DNA from: Vreelandella zhaodongensis
GTDB taxonomy: Bacteria; Pseudomonadota; Gammaproteobacteria; Pseudomonadales; Halomonadaceae
Direction: 5' to 3'
DNA length: 64,000 nucleotides
Assembly (NCBI RefSeq): GCF_013415115.1
Contig: NZ_JACCDD010000004.1
Span: 288,307-352,306, forward strand
The notes under the pieces were generated by a model. That model made no database searches. It saw only the letters and a program-made list of their open reading frames with translations, and was not told the origin of the DNA. Position numbers and translations under genes: made by a program. Shown here in pieces: positions 49,084-58,800 of this stretch. Position 1 is the first letter of the stretch. Every line of letters begins with the position of its first letter.

Positions 49084-50025
49084 ATGACCCTGACGAGCCA
49101 AGACTTCGCACCAAAGAAGTGCATGCAAGAGGCGTTTGATGCCGATGAGCATGCCCAAAACCTGACCCGTTGGCAGCAACAGTACGACCAACTTAGTCCT
49201 GGCCGTTTCTATGGGCGGCTGGATGAAATTTCGCTGCCCGCCATGCAGGTATTTAAAGAACATACAGGGCAAGCGCTACGCCAAGACTGCCGAGTGTGGG
49301 CTGATTCCTTGTGGCTGGGCATCCCCACTCGGGCACTGGGGTCGCGCATCAACGGGCAGTCATTGGAAGAGCATGACGTGATGTGCCACCCTGGTGGTCG
49401 CGATTTTGAGCTGGTAACGCCAGAGGTATTTGATATCTATGGATTAGTGATACGTCTACCGATCTTACAAGCTGCCGCCCAGCGGCAAGGTGTGCTACTT
49501 GATCATGAATGGCACGGGTCACCGCGCCGCCGAGTGACGCCTGAAACACTCCATGCCGTGTCGTTTTTACTTGAACGCCTGCTCTCTCACCAGCAGGGCG
49601 CCATTGCTGAAAACGTGCATCAAGATATTTTGCTAACGGGCCTGCTAGAGCTACTAAAAGCCAACCAAGCAAGCCATGAACCACCACCCAGCTATGCCCA
49701 CCGAAAAGCAGTAGTTGACCGAGTGAAGCGCTATGTTGATGAGCATTTAGAAGGCCCAGTGACCATGGAAACTCTATGCGAACTCACCCATGTCAGCAGG
49801 CGTACGCTGCAGTACAGTTTTACGACTATCCTAGGAATTAGTCCGCTGCAGTTTTTACGTTTAACACGGCTTAATCGGGTGCGCCGCGCCCTGCGCAATG
49901 CCGAACCTCACCAGACGGTAACTGAAATTGCCACCTACTGGGGCTTTTGGCATTTGGGGCAATTTGCTCATGATTATAAGCAGCAATTTGGTGAAAGCCC
50001 TTCGCAAACGCTAAGTACAGTTTAG
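49084..50025 (+). CDS. eutR: AraC-family regulator, likely EutR-like
   Basis: 313 residues from the ATG at 49084, which has AGGAG six bases upstream; a GTG at 49048 is in frame. The N-terminal part (LARWQQQYDQLSPGRFYGRLDEI-type) carries a sensor domain, and the C-terminal 100 residues a double helix-turn-helix (METLCELTHVSRRTLQYSF and VTEIATYWGFWHLGQFAHDY). Divergent from eutB by 210 bp, so it probably activates the eut genes in response to ethanolamine and cobalamin, as EutR does in enterics. Name by context and domain order. Confidence 0.82.
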   Translation: MTLTSQDFAPKKCMQEAFDADEHAQNLTRWQQQYDQLSPGRFYGRLDEISLPAMQVFKEHTGQALRQDCRVWADSLWLGIPTRALGSRINGQSLEEHDVMCHPGGRDFELVTPEVFDIYGLVIRLPILQAAAQRQGVLLDHEWHGSPRRRVTPETLHAVSFLLERLLSHQQGAIAENVHQDILLTGLLELLKANQASHEPPPSYAHRKAVVDRVKRYVDEHLEGPVTMETLCELTHVSRRTLQYSFTTILGISPLQFLRLTRLNRVRRALRNAEPHQTVTEIATYWGFWHLGQFAHDYKQQFGESPSQTLSTV

Positions 50026-50050
50026 TAAACGTGTTTTATAGAGGTAGCCA

Positions 50051-50665
50051 ATGATCAACACCACGGCTTGGAATCGTTTGCGATATACCGTCTACGCACC
50101 CGTCTACGATTTAGTGGCTACTAGGGCGTTTCGCAAACCACGCCGGAAAGCCTTAGCACAAATAGACTGGGAGCCCGGCATGCGTGTTTTATTGGTGGGC
50201 GCTGGCACCGGCTTAGACCTACCCTACTTGCCCCGTGAATTAGAAATTCATTTAACCGACCTGACGCCTGCCATGGTGAAACGGGCGCGTGAACGTGCCG
50301 AACATGCCCAACGAGACGTGGTATGTCGCGTGATGGATGCTACCCAGCTGGATTACCCAGATGAACATTTTGACGTGGTTATCATGCACTTGATTCTAGC
50401 CGTAATGCCAAACCCAGAGCGGGGGTTAGCCGAAACACACCGCGTGTTAAGAAGCGGCGGGCAGCTTTGTGTGATGGATAAATTTCAACCCGACACACAC
50501 CCTGCCGGACCCAGCCGACGAGCATTAAATGCGCTTACCTCATTGATCGCGACCGACATCACCCGCCAGGCAACGCCACTGCTTCAACAAGCAGGTTTCA
50601 ACATCCGCCGCGACGAACCCGTATTGATGAATGGCCTTTTTCGCGCGCTGTTAGCTGCAAAGTAA
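50051..50665 (+). CDS. Class I SAM-dependent methyltransferase
   Basis: 204 residues, AGAGGT before the ATG. Rossmann motifs: VLLVGAGTGLDLPYLP (motif I), DLTPAMVKRARERAE, MDATQLDYPDEHFDVVIMHL and RSGGQLCVMDKF. The N-terminal YAPVYDLVATRAFRKPRRKAL recalls the PmtA phosphatidylethanolamine N-methyltransferase group. It is 25 bp after eutR and probably on the same transcript; substrate not certain. Confidence 0.8.
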   Translation: MINTTAWNRLRYTVYAPVYDLVATRAFRKPRRKALAQIDWEPGMRVLLVGAGTGLDLPYLPRELEIHLTDLTPAMVKRARERAEHAQRDVVCRVMDATQLDYPDEHFDVVIMHLILAVMPNPERGLAETHRVLRSGGQLCVMDKFQPDTHPAGPSRRALNALTSLIATDITRQATPLLQQAGFNIRRDEPVLMNGLFRALLAAK

Positions 50666-50824
50666 CCCTTACTGAACCATTCGCAGACTGGCTTTTATAA
50701 CCGCCTGCCTGTCACACCGTCACATCCATCGAGACATTAGTACAACAGAAACATCAGCGTCCAACTCTGGTACAGTTAATACTTATTTGTCGCTTGCACG
50801 CTTCATCAATATGTAAGGTGCCTA

Positions 50825-51100
50825 ATGCCTAAAGCTGCTGTAAAACGCTTTCGTCGTCTACCCGAAGAAGAACAGTCCCGTGTGATTGAAATGGCCTGGG
50901 AAGACCGCACTCCGTTTGAAGCGATAGAAACACTGTTTGGCCTTGGTGAGCCGGACGTTATCGAAGTAATGCGCCACCAGCTCAAGCCTGCTTCGTTTCG
51001 GCTATGGCGTAAACGCGTTACTGGTCGCGCGACTAAACATACGGCTTTGCGCTCACCTGATGTGTTACGCGGCTACTGCCCAACGCAGTATAAGCGCTAA
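50825..51100 (+). CDS. DUF2805 / TIGR03643-family small protein
   Basis: 91 residues, TAAGGTG site before the ATG. The conserved block EMAWEDRTPFEAIETLFGLGEPDVIEVM and LKPASFRLWRKRVTGR defines the family, which looks like a short helix-turn-helix-bearing protein of unknown function. The basic C-terminus (RATKHTALRSPDVLRGY) suggests nucleic acid contact. Alone between the methyltransferase and zigA. Confidence 0.87.
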   Translation: MPKAAVKRFRRLPEEEQSRVIEMAWEDRTPFEAIETLFGLGEPDVIEVMRHQLKPASFRLWRKRVTGRATKHTALRSPDVLRGYCPTQYKR

Positions 51101-51166
51101 TTCACTTATCCAACGATAATGGAACGCCATCATTTTCTAAACGGACCTTTCTAACCGCCCACCAAG

Positions 51167-51181
51167 TGTTATATTATCACA
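51167..51181. promoter_or_regulatory. Candidate Zur box upstream of the CobW/ZigA gene
   Basis: TGTTATATTATCACA matches the gammaproteobacterial Zur consensus TGTTATAATATAACA at 13 of 15 positions and lies 30 bp before the ATG, where a zinc-bound Zur repressor would block transcription. Recognised by eye. Confidence 0.62.
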
Positions 51182-51211
51182 TAACATAGACCCGCTTAGA
51201 GGTGATCAGCA

Positions 51212-52435
51212 ATGACCGCGTTCTCTCCCCTACCCGTGACCGTGCTCTCGGGCTTTCTTGGTGCCGGTAAAACGACCGTACTCAATCATATTTTAGCTAA
51301 CCGCGAAGGTCGCCGTGTTGCGGTCATCGTCAATGATATGAGCGAGGTCAATATCGACGGGGCATTAGTGCGCGGCGGCCCTGGCGAATCAACATTAGAT
51401 GGCGAGGTGGCGCTGAACCGCTCTGAAGAGCGTTTAGTCGAGATGAGCAACGGCTGCATTTGCTGCACGCTGCGTGAAGACTTGCTAGAAGAGGTTAGCC
51501 AACTGGCCAGGGAAGGTAAATTCGATTACCTAGTGATTGAGTCCACTGGCATTTCTGAACCACTACCGGTGGCGGAAACCTTCACCTTTGAAGACGAAAG
51601 CGGCCAGAGTCTTTCCCAGGTTGCACGCCTTGATACGCTGGTCACCGTGGTCGATGGCGCCAATTTTCTTGAGCAGTACCGCGAAGCGCAGAGCCTCGCG
51701 GAAGCGGGCGAAAGCTTGGGTGAAGACGACGAGCGTAATGTCGCCGACCTGCTGGTCGACCAGATCGAGTTTTGTGATGTGCTGTTGATTAGCAAAACCG
51801 ACTTGATCAGTGAAAAAGAGCTCGAGGCGTTAAAGGCGATTCTACGTTCGCTGAACCCCGATGCGGAGCTGGTACCTATCTCTCAAGGCAGCGTGCCGCT
51901 AGAGAAAGTGCTGGATACTGGCAAGTTCAATTTTGAGCGCGCCCAGCAAGCGCCTGGTTGGCTAAAAGAGATGCGTGGTGAGCATGTACCAGAAACCGAA
52001 GAGTACGGCATCGGCAGCTTTGCCTACCACGCTCGCCGCCCCTTCCACCCGCAGAAATTCCACGACCTACTCAACGAAGAGTGGTTTGGTAAAGGACTGC
52101 TGCGTTCGAAAGGCTTTTTCTGGCTTGCGACTCGGCCACGCTATGCAGGCCAATGGAGCCAAGCAGGCGGCATTGCCCATCACGGCCCTGCAGGGGTGTT
52201 CTGGAAAGCCATTCCCGAAGCCAACTGGCCGGAAGATCCTGAAACCCGCCAGTTCATTATGGAAAAGTGGCAGGAGCCGTTTGGCGACATGCGCCAGGAG
52301 CTGGTGTTTATCGGCCAGAACTTAGACCAAGACAACATGCGCGAAGCGCTGGACGCCTGCTTGCTAAGCGAAGCGGAGCTGCTGGAAGGCATGGAAGCCT
52401 GGAAGCAGCTACCCGATCCTTTCCCCGTTTGGTAG
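51212..52435 (+). CDS. zigA: CobW-family zinc metallochaperone GTPase (ZigA-like)
   Basis: GTPase proposed to deliver zinc to target proteins under zinc shortage. 407 residues; AGAGGTGATC before the ATG. Seen: Walker [12 protein letters not shown], the metal-binding CxCC in [11 protein letters not shown], the GTP-specificity SKTDL, and the C-terminal CobW_C domain from about residue 270 ([14 protein letters not shown]). Preceded by a candidate Zur box. Overlaps the convergent recQ by 27 bases. Confidence 0.92.
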   Translation: MTAFSPLPVTVLSGFLGAGKTTVLNHILANREGRRVAVIVNDMSEVNIDGALVRGGPGESTLDGEVALNRSEERLVEMSNGCICCTLREDLLEEVSQLAREGKFDYLVIESTGISEPLPVAETFTFEDESGQSLSQVARLDTLVTVVDGANFLEQYREAQSLAEAGESLGEDDERNVADLLVDQIEFCDVLLISKTDLISEKELEALKAILRSLNPDAELVPISQGSVPLEKVLDTGKFNFERAQQAPGWLKEMRGEHVPETEEYGIGSFAYHARRPFHPQKFHDLLNEEWFGKGLLRSKGFFWLATRPRYAGQWSQAGGIAHHGPAGVFWKAIPEANWPEDPETRQFIMEKWQEPFGDMRQELVFIGQNLDQDNMREALDACLLSEAELLEGMEAWKQLPDPFPVW

Positions 52436-54451
52436 TAAGGTGTCGCCGCCTGAACTGGTCAAATAGCGCTCTGCCCACTGTCGCACCTCGGGATAGGCAC
52501 GCTGCTCAAAGACCGCAAAGCCGTTAAGGCCGCGCGCTTTGAGCGAAGTAAACACCGGCATGGTTAAGCCACATAAGAAGTGTGCCAGCCGCTGGGCGCT
52601 GGGTGGCTGGCCGAGCTTTTCCGTGTGGCGCTCAATCAGCGGTGTGGCATAGCAGGTAAAATCATTATCAGACAGAGCGGGCAACGGCGGCGCATCCGGC
52701 AACCTAACTGGGTTGCCGTAGCACACAGAGCAGTGACCACAGCGGTTCTGCTCTGTACCAATAGGCCCATCAAAGGTGGCATCCCCAAAATGCTCAGCCA
52801 GCCGCCTAGTCAGGCAGCTTTCCGATTCAAACAGCGCCAGCATGGAATGTAATCGCTCAATTTCGATTCGCTCCCGATTCAGGCACTCATTAAACAACTG
52901 GCTCGCCACCGCCTCGACCGAAAATCCCGGCTGACAAATTTCATACACGTCGGTCATGCGTTTACCTTCCAGGGTCAGCCAGCCTTTATCCTGGAAGTAC
53001 TCAAGCGCGGTAATCACGCGGGCCCTTGAAGCATCAATTTGCAGTGCCTGCCCAGCTTGATGCAGTCGATCAAAATCCACCGTTCCCCAGGTGCGGGCGA
53101 TAGAAATATTGTCGATCAACAAGCGTACGAAGGCTGCCCGCTCCCCTTCAAAACGCCCCACCAAGGCAGTAGGTTCAATATGGTAGCGCAACCGATACTC
53201 GGCTAAGAACGCAAAGCGCGGCGCAATAATGCCGTGCATTTCCAGCCTCACCAGCAGCGTTTTTAGCGGCAACAGACGGATATTGGTATCTCGGGAAAGC
53301 GTAGTAAGCAACACTTCCCACTGACGATCTGGCGCCTGCCCAGCTGATGAGATTTCTTCCAGTAAGCGCAGAATACCCACGTATTCAGGCGTGTCGCCGT
53401 AAACGAAGTTCTCCAGCACCCTCAGTCCATCGCGCCTAGCGATCGTCAAGCAAGTCGAAGGCAACCCGTCGCGACCCGCTCGGCCAATTTCCTGGCTGTA
53501 ATTCTCAATCGATTTGGGGAGATCAAAGTGCACAACGTTGCGGATATTGCCTTTATCAATCCCCATGCCAAAGGCAATAGTAGCCACAATGCAGGGCGAC
53601 TCGCCGCTCATAAACTGACCCTGGATCTCGTCACGGCGGACTGAATCCAACCCCGCATGGTAGGCCTGGGCGGCAATCCCCTGGGCCGCTAGCGCGTTTG
53701 CCACCTGCTCGGCGGTTTGCTGCAAGGTGACGTAAATAATCGTGGGCGCTTCGTTGCCAGGCGGCATTTGCGGTTTAAGCCAATCAATCAGCTGTTGCTG
53801 ACGATTTTCCATTGCGGGAACCACCAGAAGCGCTAAGTTAGCGCGATAAAAGCCAGTGGTAATGACATTTTCCGGAGCGATGGAAAACTTCTCACGCATA
53901 TCAGCGATAACCGCTGGCGTGGCCGTGGCTGTCAGTAGCAACACTTGGGGAATAGCGAAATCTCGCTGGTAATCCGGCAGTTTGAGGTAATCGGGGCGGA
54001 AGTTATGCCCCCACTCAGAGAGACAATGCGCTTCATCAACCACTAGCAGTGATATCTGTACCTGACGTAGAAAGTGCCGAAAGCGCTCGTTCTTAAGCCG
54101 CTCCACCGACACCATGAGGATTTTTAGCTCACCACTTTTGGCACGTTCCATCACCTCGCGGGTCGTATCGCGATCCTGGGTGGAATCAATACTGGCCGCT
54201 GCAACACCATGGCGTGCCAAAAAAGCGAGCTGATCCTGCATCAGCGCCAACAGTGGTGATACCACCAGAGTCAGGTGCGGAAGATGAAGTGCAGGCAGTT
54301 GATAACAGAGCGACTTCCCCGCCCCAGTGGCAAAAATCGCCGCGGTAGAGTGCCCGCACAAGACTCTGGACACCACCGCCTGCTGGCCGCCGCGAAAATC
54401 ATCAAATCCGAATACTGCCTTCAGCGTCTGCTGTGGTGATAGCGAGGTCAT
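52409..54451 (-). CDS. recQ: ATP-dependent DNA helicase RecQ
   Basis: 3'-5' SF2 helicase of DNA repair. 680 residues. Motif I is [16 protein letters not shown], motif [17 protein letters not shown], motif [11 protein letters not shown], and motif [16 protein letters not shown] four-cysteine zinc site (ESCLTRR and NRCGHCSVC) lies near residues 560-600. After a RQC-like domain the C-terminus ends without a clear HRDC domain, which differs from E. coli RecQ. Longer than E. coli (about 610). Confidence 0.93.
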   Translation of the reverse strand: MTSLSPQQTLKAVFGFDDFRGGQQAVVSRVLCGHSTAAIFATGAGKSLCYQLPALHLPHLTLVVSPLLALMQDQLAFLARHGVAAASIDSTQDRDTTREVMERAKSGELKILMVSVERLKNERFRHFLRQVQISLLVVDEAHCLSEWGHNFRPDYLKLPDYQRDFAIPQVLLLTATATPAVIADMREKFSIAPENVITTGFYRANLALLVVPAMENRQQQLIDWLKPQMPPGNEAPTIIYVTLQQTAEQVANALAAQGIAAQAYHAGLDSVRRDEIQGQFMSGESPCIVATIAFGMGIDKGNIRNVVHFDLPKSIENYSQEIGRAGRDGLPSTCLTIARRDGLRVLENFVYGDTPEYVGILRLLEEISSAGQAPDRQWEVLLTTLSRDTNIRLLPLKTLLVRLEMHGIIAPRFAFLAEYRLRYHIEPTALVGRFEGERAAFVRLLIDNISIARTWGTVDFDRLHQAGQALQIDASRARVITALEYFQDKGWLTLEGKRMTDVYEICQPGFSVEAVASQLFNECLNRERIEIERLHSMLALFESESCLTRRLAEHFGDATFDGPIGTEQNRCGHCSVCYGNPVRLPDAPPLPALSDNDFTCYATPLIERHTEKLGQPPSAQRLAHFLCGLTMPVFTSLKARGLNGFAVFEQRAYPEVRQWAERYLTSSGGDTLLPNGERIG

Positions 54452-54787
54452 GGCCGTTCCCTGGAGAGTCGTAAATACGTTAAGGCTAAGCTAACGCGTT
54501 CACATCGTTTTCTCCAATTAAGCGTTGCCTCACTGCCGTTTTGATCAGCAGTGGGCGGCACAAACAGCCTTATAAATACAGTTATAAAAATAGCTTTTTG
54601 GGAGCATGAACAGTAGTGCAAACGAAAAAGCCGGTGCTTTATCCCTAAGACATCCGCTAGCCACGTTGCCAGGTACACGACCCAGAGTGGCAGGCATAGC
54701 TTTTTCAGCTTACTTGCCTTCAACGCACTTAATGTTTATTAATAAAATCATACTTACAACGATTACTTCTTATCATGCTGACTTGTT
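54452..54787. other. Divergent intergenic region, 336 bp
   Basis: Separates recQ from the AraC-type gene. AT-rich, with TTATAAATA and TTATAAAAA (about 54569-54593) and TTTATTAATAAAATC near 54733 as possible promoter elements for either gene. A frame open from 54606 runs into the regulator in another phase and is not believed. No RNA gene or clear terminator seen. Confidence 0.6.
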
Positions 54788-55759
54788 ATGGCATTTTTCT
54801 CATTTTCGACCCGTCAATTCGCTCCTAACGAGCGACTCGAAGCTGCTCAAGATATCTACAGCGCAATGGCACAAGTGCAACTTCGGGCGCCAAAAAAGCA
54901 AACGCCTCATGTTGAGACGCGCATTAGGCTGTTGCCTGGGGTTTCCATAGCTAGTGTGACAGCATCTTCATTGCATGCATCACGCAAGTCACCTCAAGTG
55001 GCCGACGGCAACGACGATATTACATTTTTGATCCACCCTGGTGGTACGGGCGGATGGCTTTCTCATCTGCAAGCACACGATTCACTAGCCTGCACGCCTG
55101 GCCGTGCACGCATTGTGCTCAATCATCAGTTAGGTAGCGTTGACTTCTATGGTGAGCGCGCCAACTTCCTCAGTATCGCTTTTTCAAGAGCGCAATTAAT
55201 GCCACTGATTGATGACATTGATCGCTTACCCAAAACGTTACTGCCACCTGGAGAGCCACTTCAGCACCTCACCCGCCTCGCGCTGGCGCTTACTCGGCGT
55301 TCTGATGCTATCAATGGACACTCAACCGCCCAGCTTAGCGGTCAACTACTCGACTTGGCGTGTCTCTCACTAGGTGCCACTCGCGATGCAGGCATCCGCT
55401 CTCGTCGAGGCGGCTTAAGAGATGCCCGCTTAAAAGCCATCAAGGCTGATATCAATATGCATGCTCGCACTCCCCTGTGCCTTGAAGACTTAGCGTTACG
55501 ACACTCGGTATCGCCCAGCTACATACGTGTGCTGTTTAATAGTAAAGGCACGTCATTTACCGACTACTTGCTCGAACAGCGGCTACAACTTGCGTTTGAC
55601 GCGCTCACCAACACTCAAGCAACGCAACAACGATCCGTCAGCGACATTGCCTTTCGCGCTGGATTCAATCATCTCTCTTGGTTTTACCGCGCCTTCAAAC
55701 ACCGGTTTGGGATACCCCCTGGCGAAGCGCGCCATATCGCTACCCATTCGAGGTATTGA
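54788..55759 (+). CDS. AraC-family transcriptional regulator
   Basis: 323 residues. The N-terminal half is a cupin-type sensor of the AraC_binding_2 kind (DDITFLIHPGGTGGWLSHL); the C-terminal 100 residues hold the two helix-turn-helix motifs (LEDLALRHSVSPSYIRVLF and VSDIAFRAGFNHLSWFYRAF, ending RFGIPPGEAR). The start at 54788 has no strong ribosome site, so the N-terminus is less certain. It lies 91 bp upstream of the giant adhesin in the same direction and may control it; the inducer is unknown. Confidence 0.87.
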   Translation: MAFFSFSTRQFAPNERLEAAQDIYSAMAQVQLRAPKKQTPHVETRIRLLPGVSIASVTASSLHASRKSPQVADGNDDITFLIHPGGTGGWLSHLQAHDSLACTPGRARIVLNHQLGSVDFYGERANFLSIAFSRAQLMPLIDDIDRLPKTLLPPGEPLQHLTRLALALTRRSDAINGHSTAQLSGQLLDLACLSLGATRDAGIRSRRGGLRDARLKAIKADINMHARTPLCLEDLALRHSVSPSYIRVLFNSKGTSFTDYLLEQRLQLAFDALTNTQATQQRSVSDIAFRAGFNHLSWFYRAFKHRFGIPPGEARHIATHSRY

Positions 55760-55791
55760 TTAACTGGTCAAAGTGTAGCGCTGAGTGGAAG

Positions 55792-55799
55792 CCCCCCCC
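55792..55799. repeat. Eight-C homopolymer tract before the adhesin
   Basis: A run of eight C residues ends 51 bp before the adhesin ATG. Such tracts can change length by slippage; here it would alter promoter or leader spacing rather than the reading frame. Confidence 0.75.
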
Positions 55800-55850
55800 T
55801 TGCCAACAAGTCACACTGTTTAACAAACCGTCATTCGCAAGGGGCACGGC

Positions 55851-58800
55851 ATGAACCGGATTTATCGCACCGTTTGGAACGCAGCCAAGGGCCAATGGCA
55901 AGTCGCACCAGAGAACGTCAAACGTCGCGGTAAAACGGTATCGCGACGCTCGGGCACTGTTGGTACCGTTGCAAGCCTGGCGGCCGGGAGTCTGCTGCTG
56001 TTTCCCTTAAGCGCCTTTGCCAGCGGTTTGCCTTCGGGCGGCGATATACGTGCCGGTAGCGGTAGTATCGAACAGTCTGGCCACACCATGCAGATCAATC
56101 AGAACAGTGACCGCATGGCCATTGACTGGGATGACTTCTCCGTGGAGGAAGGCCATCGCGTTGACTTCCATCAACCCGGCCGTGATGCCGCTGCCCTTAA
56201 CCGCGTCACCGGCGATCAGCTATCGCAGATTCGCGGTGCGATTAATGCCAACGGTCAGGTCTTTCTAGTCAACCCCAACGGCATTGTGTTTAGTGACACC
56301 GCCCAGGTCGATGTCGGCGGACTGGTGGCTTCCACTCTGGATATTAGCCCTGAAGACTTCATGGCCGGAGATTTCACTTTCGAAGGCGCCAGCAGCAGCG
56401 CGATTATTAATCAGGGCAACATCCGCGCCAGTAATGAAGGCTATGTCGCCCTAATTGCCGCCGAAATCATCAACCGAGGGAATATCAGTGCGCCTCGCGG
56501 TGATGTGATGATGGGTGCGGGCAGTCGCGTCACCCTGGACATGGGCGGCCCTATCAAAATTGAGGTCGAAGAAGCGCTACTCGACACTTACATTGAGCAA
56601 GGCGGCGCAATACAGGCCGACGGTGGACGCGTTTACCTCACCGCCAAAGCCGCCGGTGACCTGGCCGCCAGCGTGATCAACCACACCGGTGTGACCCAGG
56701 CCAGAACCCTTGCGGAAAACGAGCAGGGTGAAATCTGGTTGATGGGCGATATGGACAGCGGCGAAACCCAGGTGGCCGGCACTCTGGATGCCTCGGCGCC
56801 TGCTGCGCAGAACCCTGACGGCGGCGACGGCGGCTTTGTGGAAACCAGTGCCGCCAAAGTCAGCATCATGGACGAAGCCACCGTGACCACCCGCGCCGAT
56901 AACGGCGAGACCGGCGAATGGCTGATTGATCCGCAGGATTACACCGTCGCACCAGCCGGCGGCGATATGACCGGCAACGCCCTGTCCAATAACCTCGCCG
57001 ATAACAACGTCACCATTGAAAGTGTTAAAGGCGGAGAAGACGGCAACGGCGATATCTTCGTCAACGACGAAGTCACCTGGAGCAGCGGCACTACCCTGAC
57101 GCTCAATGCCCAGCGGGATATCGAGATCAACCAGGAAATGGATGCCAGCCAGGGCGATGGCGGCAAGCTGGCCTTGGAATATGGGCAGGGCAGCACCAAC
57201 GGTAAGATTAATGGCGACACAGCCATCTATACCGTTAATGCGCCGGTCAATCTGCAAGCCGGCCAGAACTTCTCGACGCAGCTGGGCAGTGACGGTGATG
57301 TGCAGGAATTCACCGTTATTACCGAGCTGGGTGCTGAAAACAATTATGCCGGTGGCACGCTGCAGGCCATTCGTGACAATAACGGCAACTATGCCCTTGG
57401 GGCGGATATTGATGCCAGTAGCACGGCGGGCTGGAATAGCGACCAGGGTTGGGCGCCGATCGCCGGTTTTGAAGGCATTTTCGATGGGCTGGGTCATGAT
57501 CTTTCAGGGCTGACCATCAATCAGCCAGGTGAGACCAGGGTGGCTTTATTTGGCGGCCTTGGTGGTGCAAGCCGGTTCTTGAATATCAATTTAGTCGACG
57601 TCAGCATCGATGGCAGATCAGGTGTGGGTAGCCTGATAGGCATCGCGCGGCAGCAGTTTGTTATACGAAATGTTGACCTGTCCGGTAGCGTCACAGCGCA
57701 GTCAGATGTAGGCGGGCTGGTTGGCGGTATGCTGATTTCAGGCGACGCCCCGGCGATCATTGAAGATAGCTCTTCTTCCACAGACGTAACGGGGCTGGGT
57801 CCGGGCAACCCTATTTCTGATGTAGGTGGCTTCGTCGGTCGTGTAGCGGGGGGCTCTATTATTGTAAGACGCAGCTCATCCAGCGGGACTGTTACTGGTG
57901 AAAGTGTCGGTGGATTAATAGGGGCGGGGGGGAGCGGCGAAATAACCGATAGCCATGTAACCGGTAAGGTGACAGGACAGGAATTTGTAGGCGGGCTGGC
58001 AGGGCGCTTTTCGGGTTCTATCAATAGAAGCTATGTAACCGGTGACGTTGAAGGCACCCGCAATGTGGGTGGGCTTGTTGGTTTAAACTTCGGAGAAATC
58101 GACAGCGCTTATGCCACCGGCGCAGTGAGCGGTAACTCCAACAGCGAGAACGTTGGCGGGCTGGTCGGCCGCAATACGGGCAGTATCAATGATGCCTACG
58201 CCACTGGCGCGGTAACCGGTACTGAACGCGTTGGTGGGCTGGTGGGTTTCAACGACAACGCCTCAATCGATAATGCTTACGCGACCGGCGCGGTCAATGG
58301 CACTAAAGAGGTTGGCGGGCTGGTCGGTTGGAGCAGCGGGGGCCAGATCAGTAACGTGTCTGCTAGTGGTAATGTCGACGGTGATGAGTTCGTTGGCGGG
58401 CTGGTGGGTGGCAAGCTGAATGACGATATCACCAATGCTTACGCTACTGGCGCGGTAACCGGTGAGAATGCTGTTGGTGGTCTGGTAGGGGGAAATTTGG
58501 GCGGCATCATCAACGCCTACGCCACAGGCCCGGTAACGGGTGAAAATAATGTTGGCGGCCTGCTGGGGTTCAGTTCGCAAGGCACAACCGAAAACAGCTA
58601 CGCCATAGGTCAGGTGAGTGGCAATACCAATGTCGGCGGCCTGGTGGGTTCGCTCGGTATCAATGTCACTTTCAATAACAGCTTTTATGCCACCACTGAT
58701 GTCGATGGCAATGAGATCAATCAGACCAATGACTCGGGGGTGGGCGAAGGAAAAAACCTTGCAGACATGCAAGGCGATAGAACCTTTTCCGGTTGGGATA

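Noticed and set aside
54606..54950. 114-codon frame starting in the recQ-araC gap
   Set aside because: Overlaps the AraC-type gene in another phase; no family and composition unlike its neighbours.
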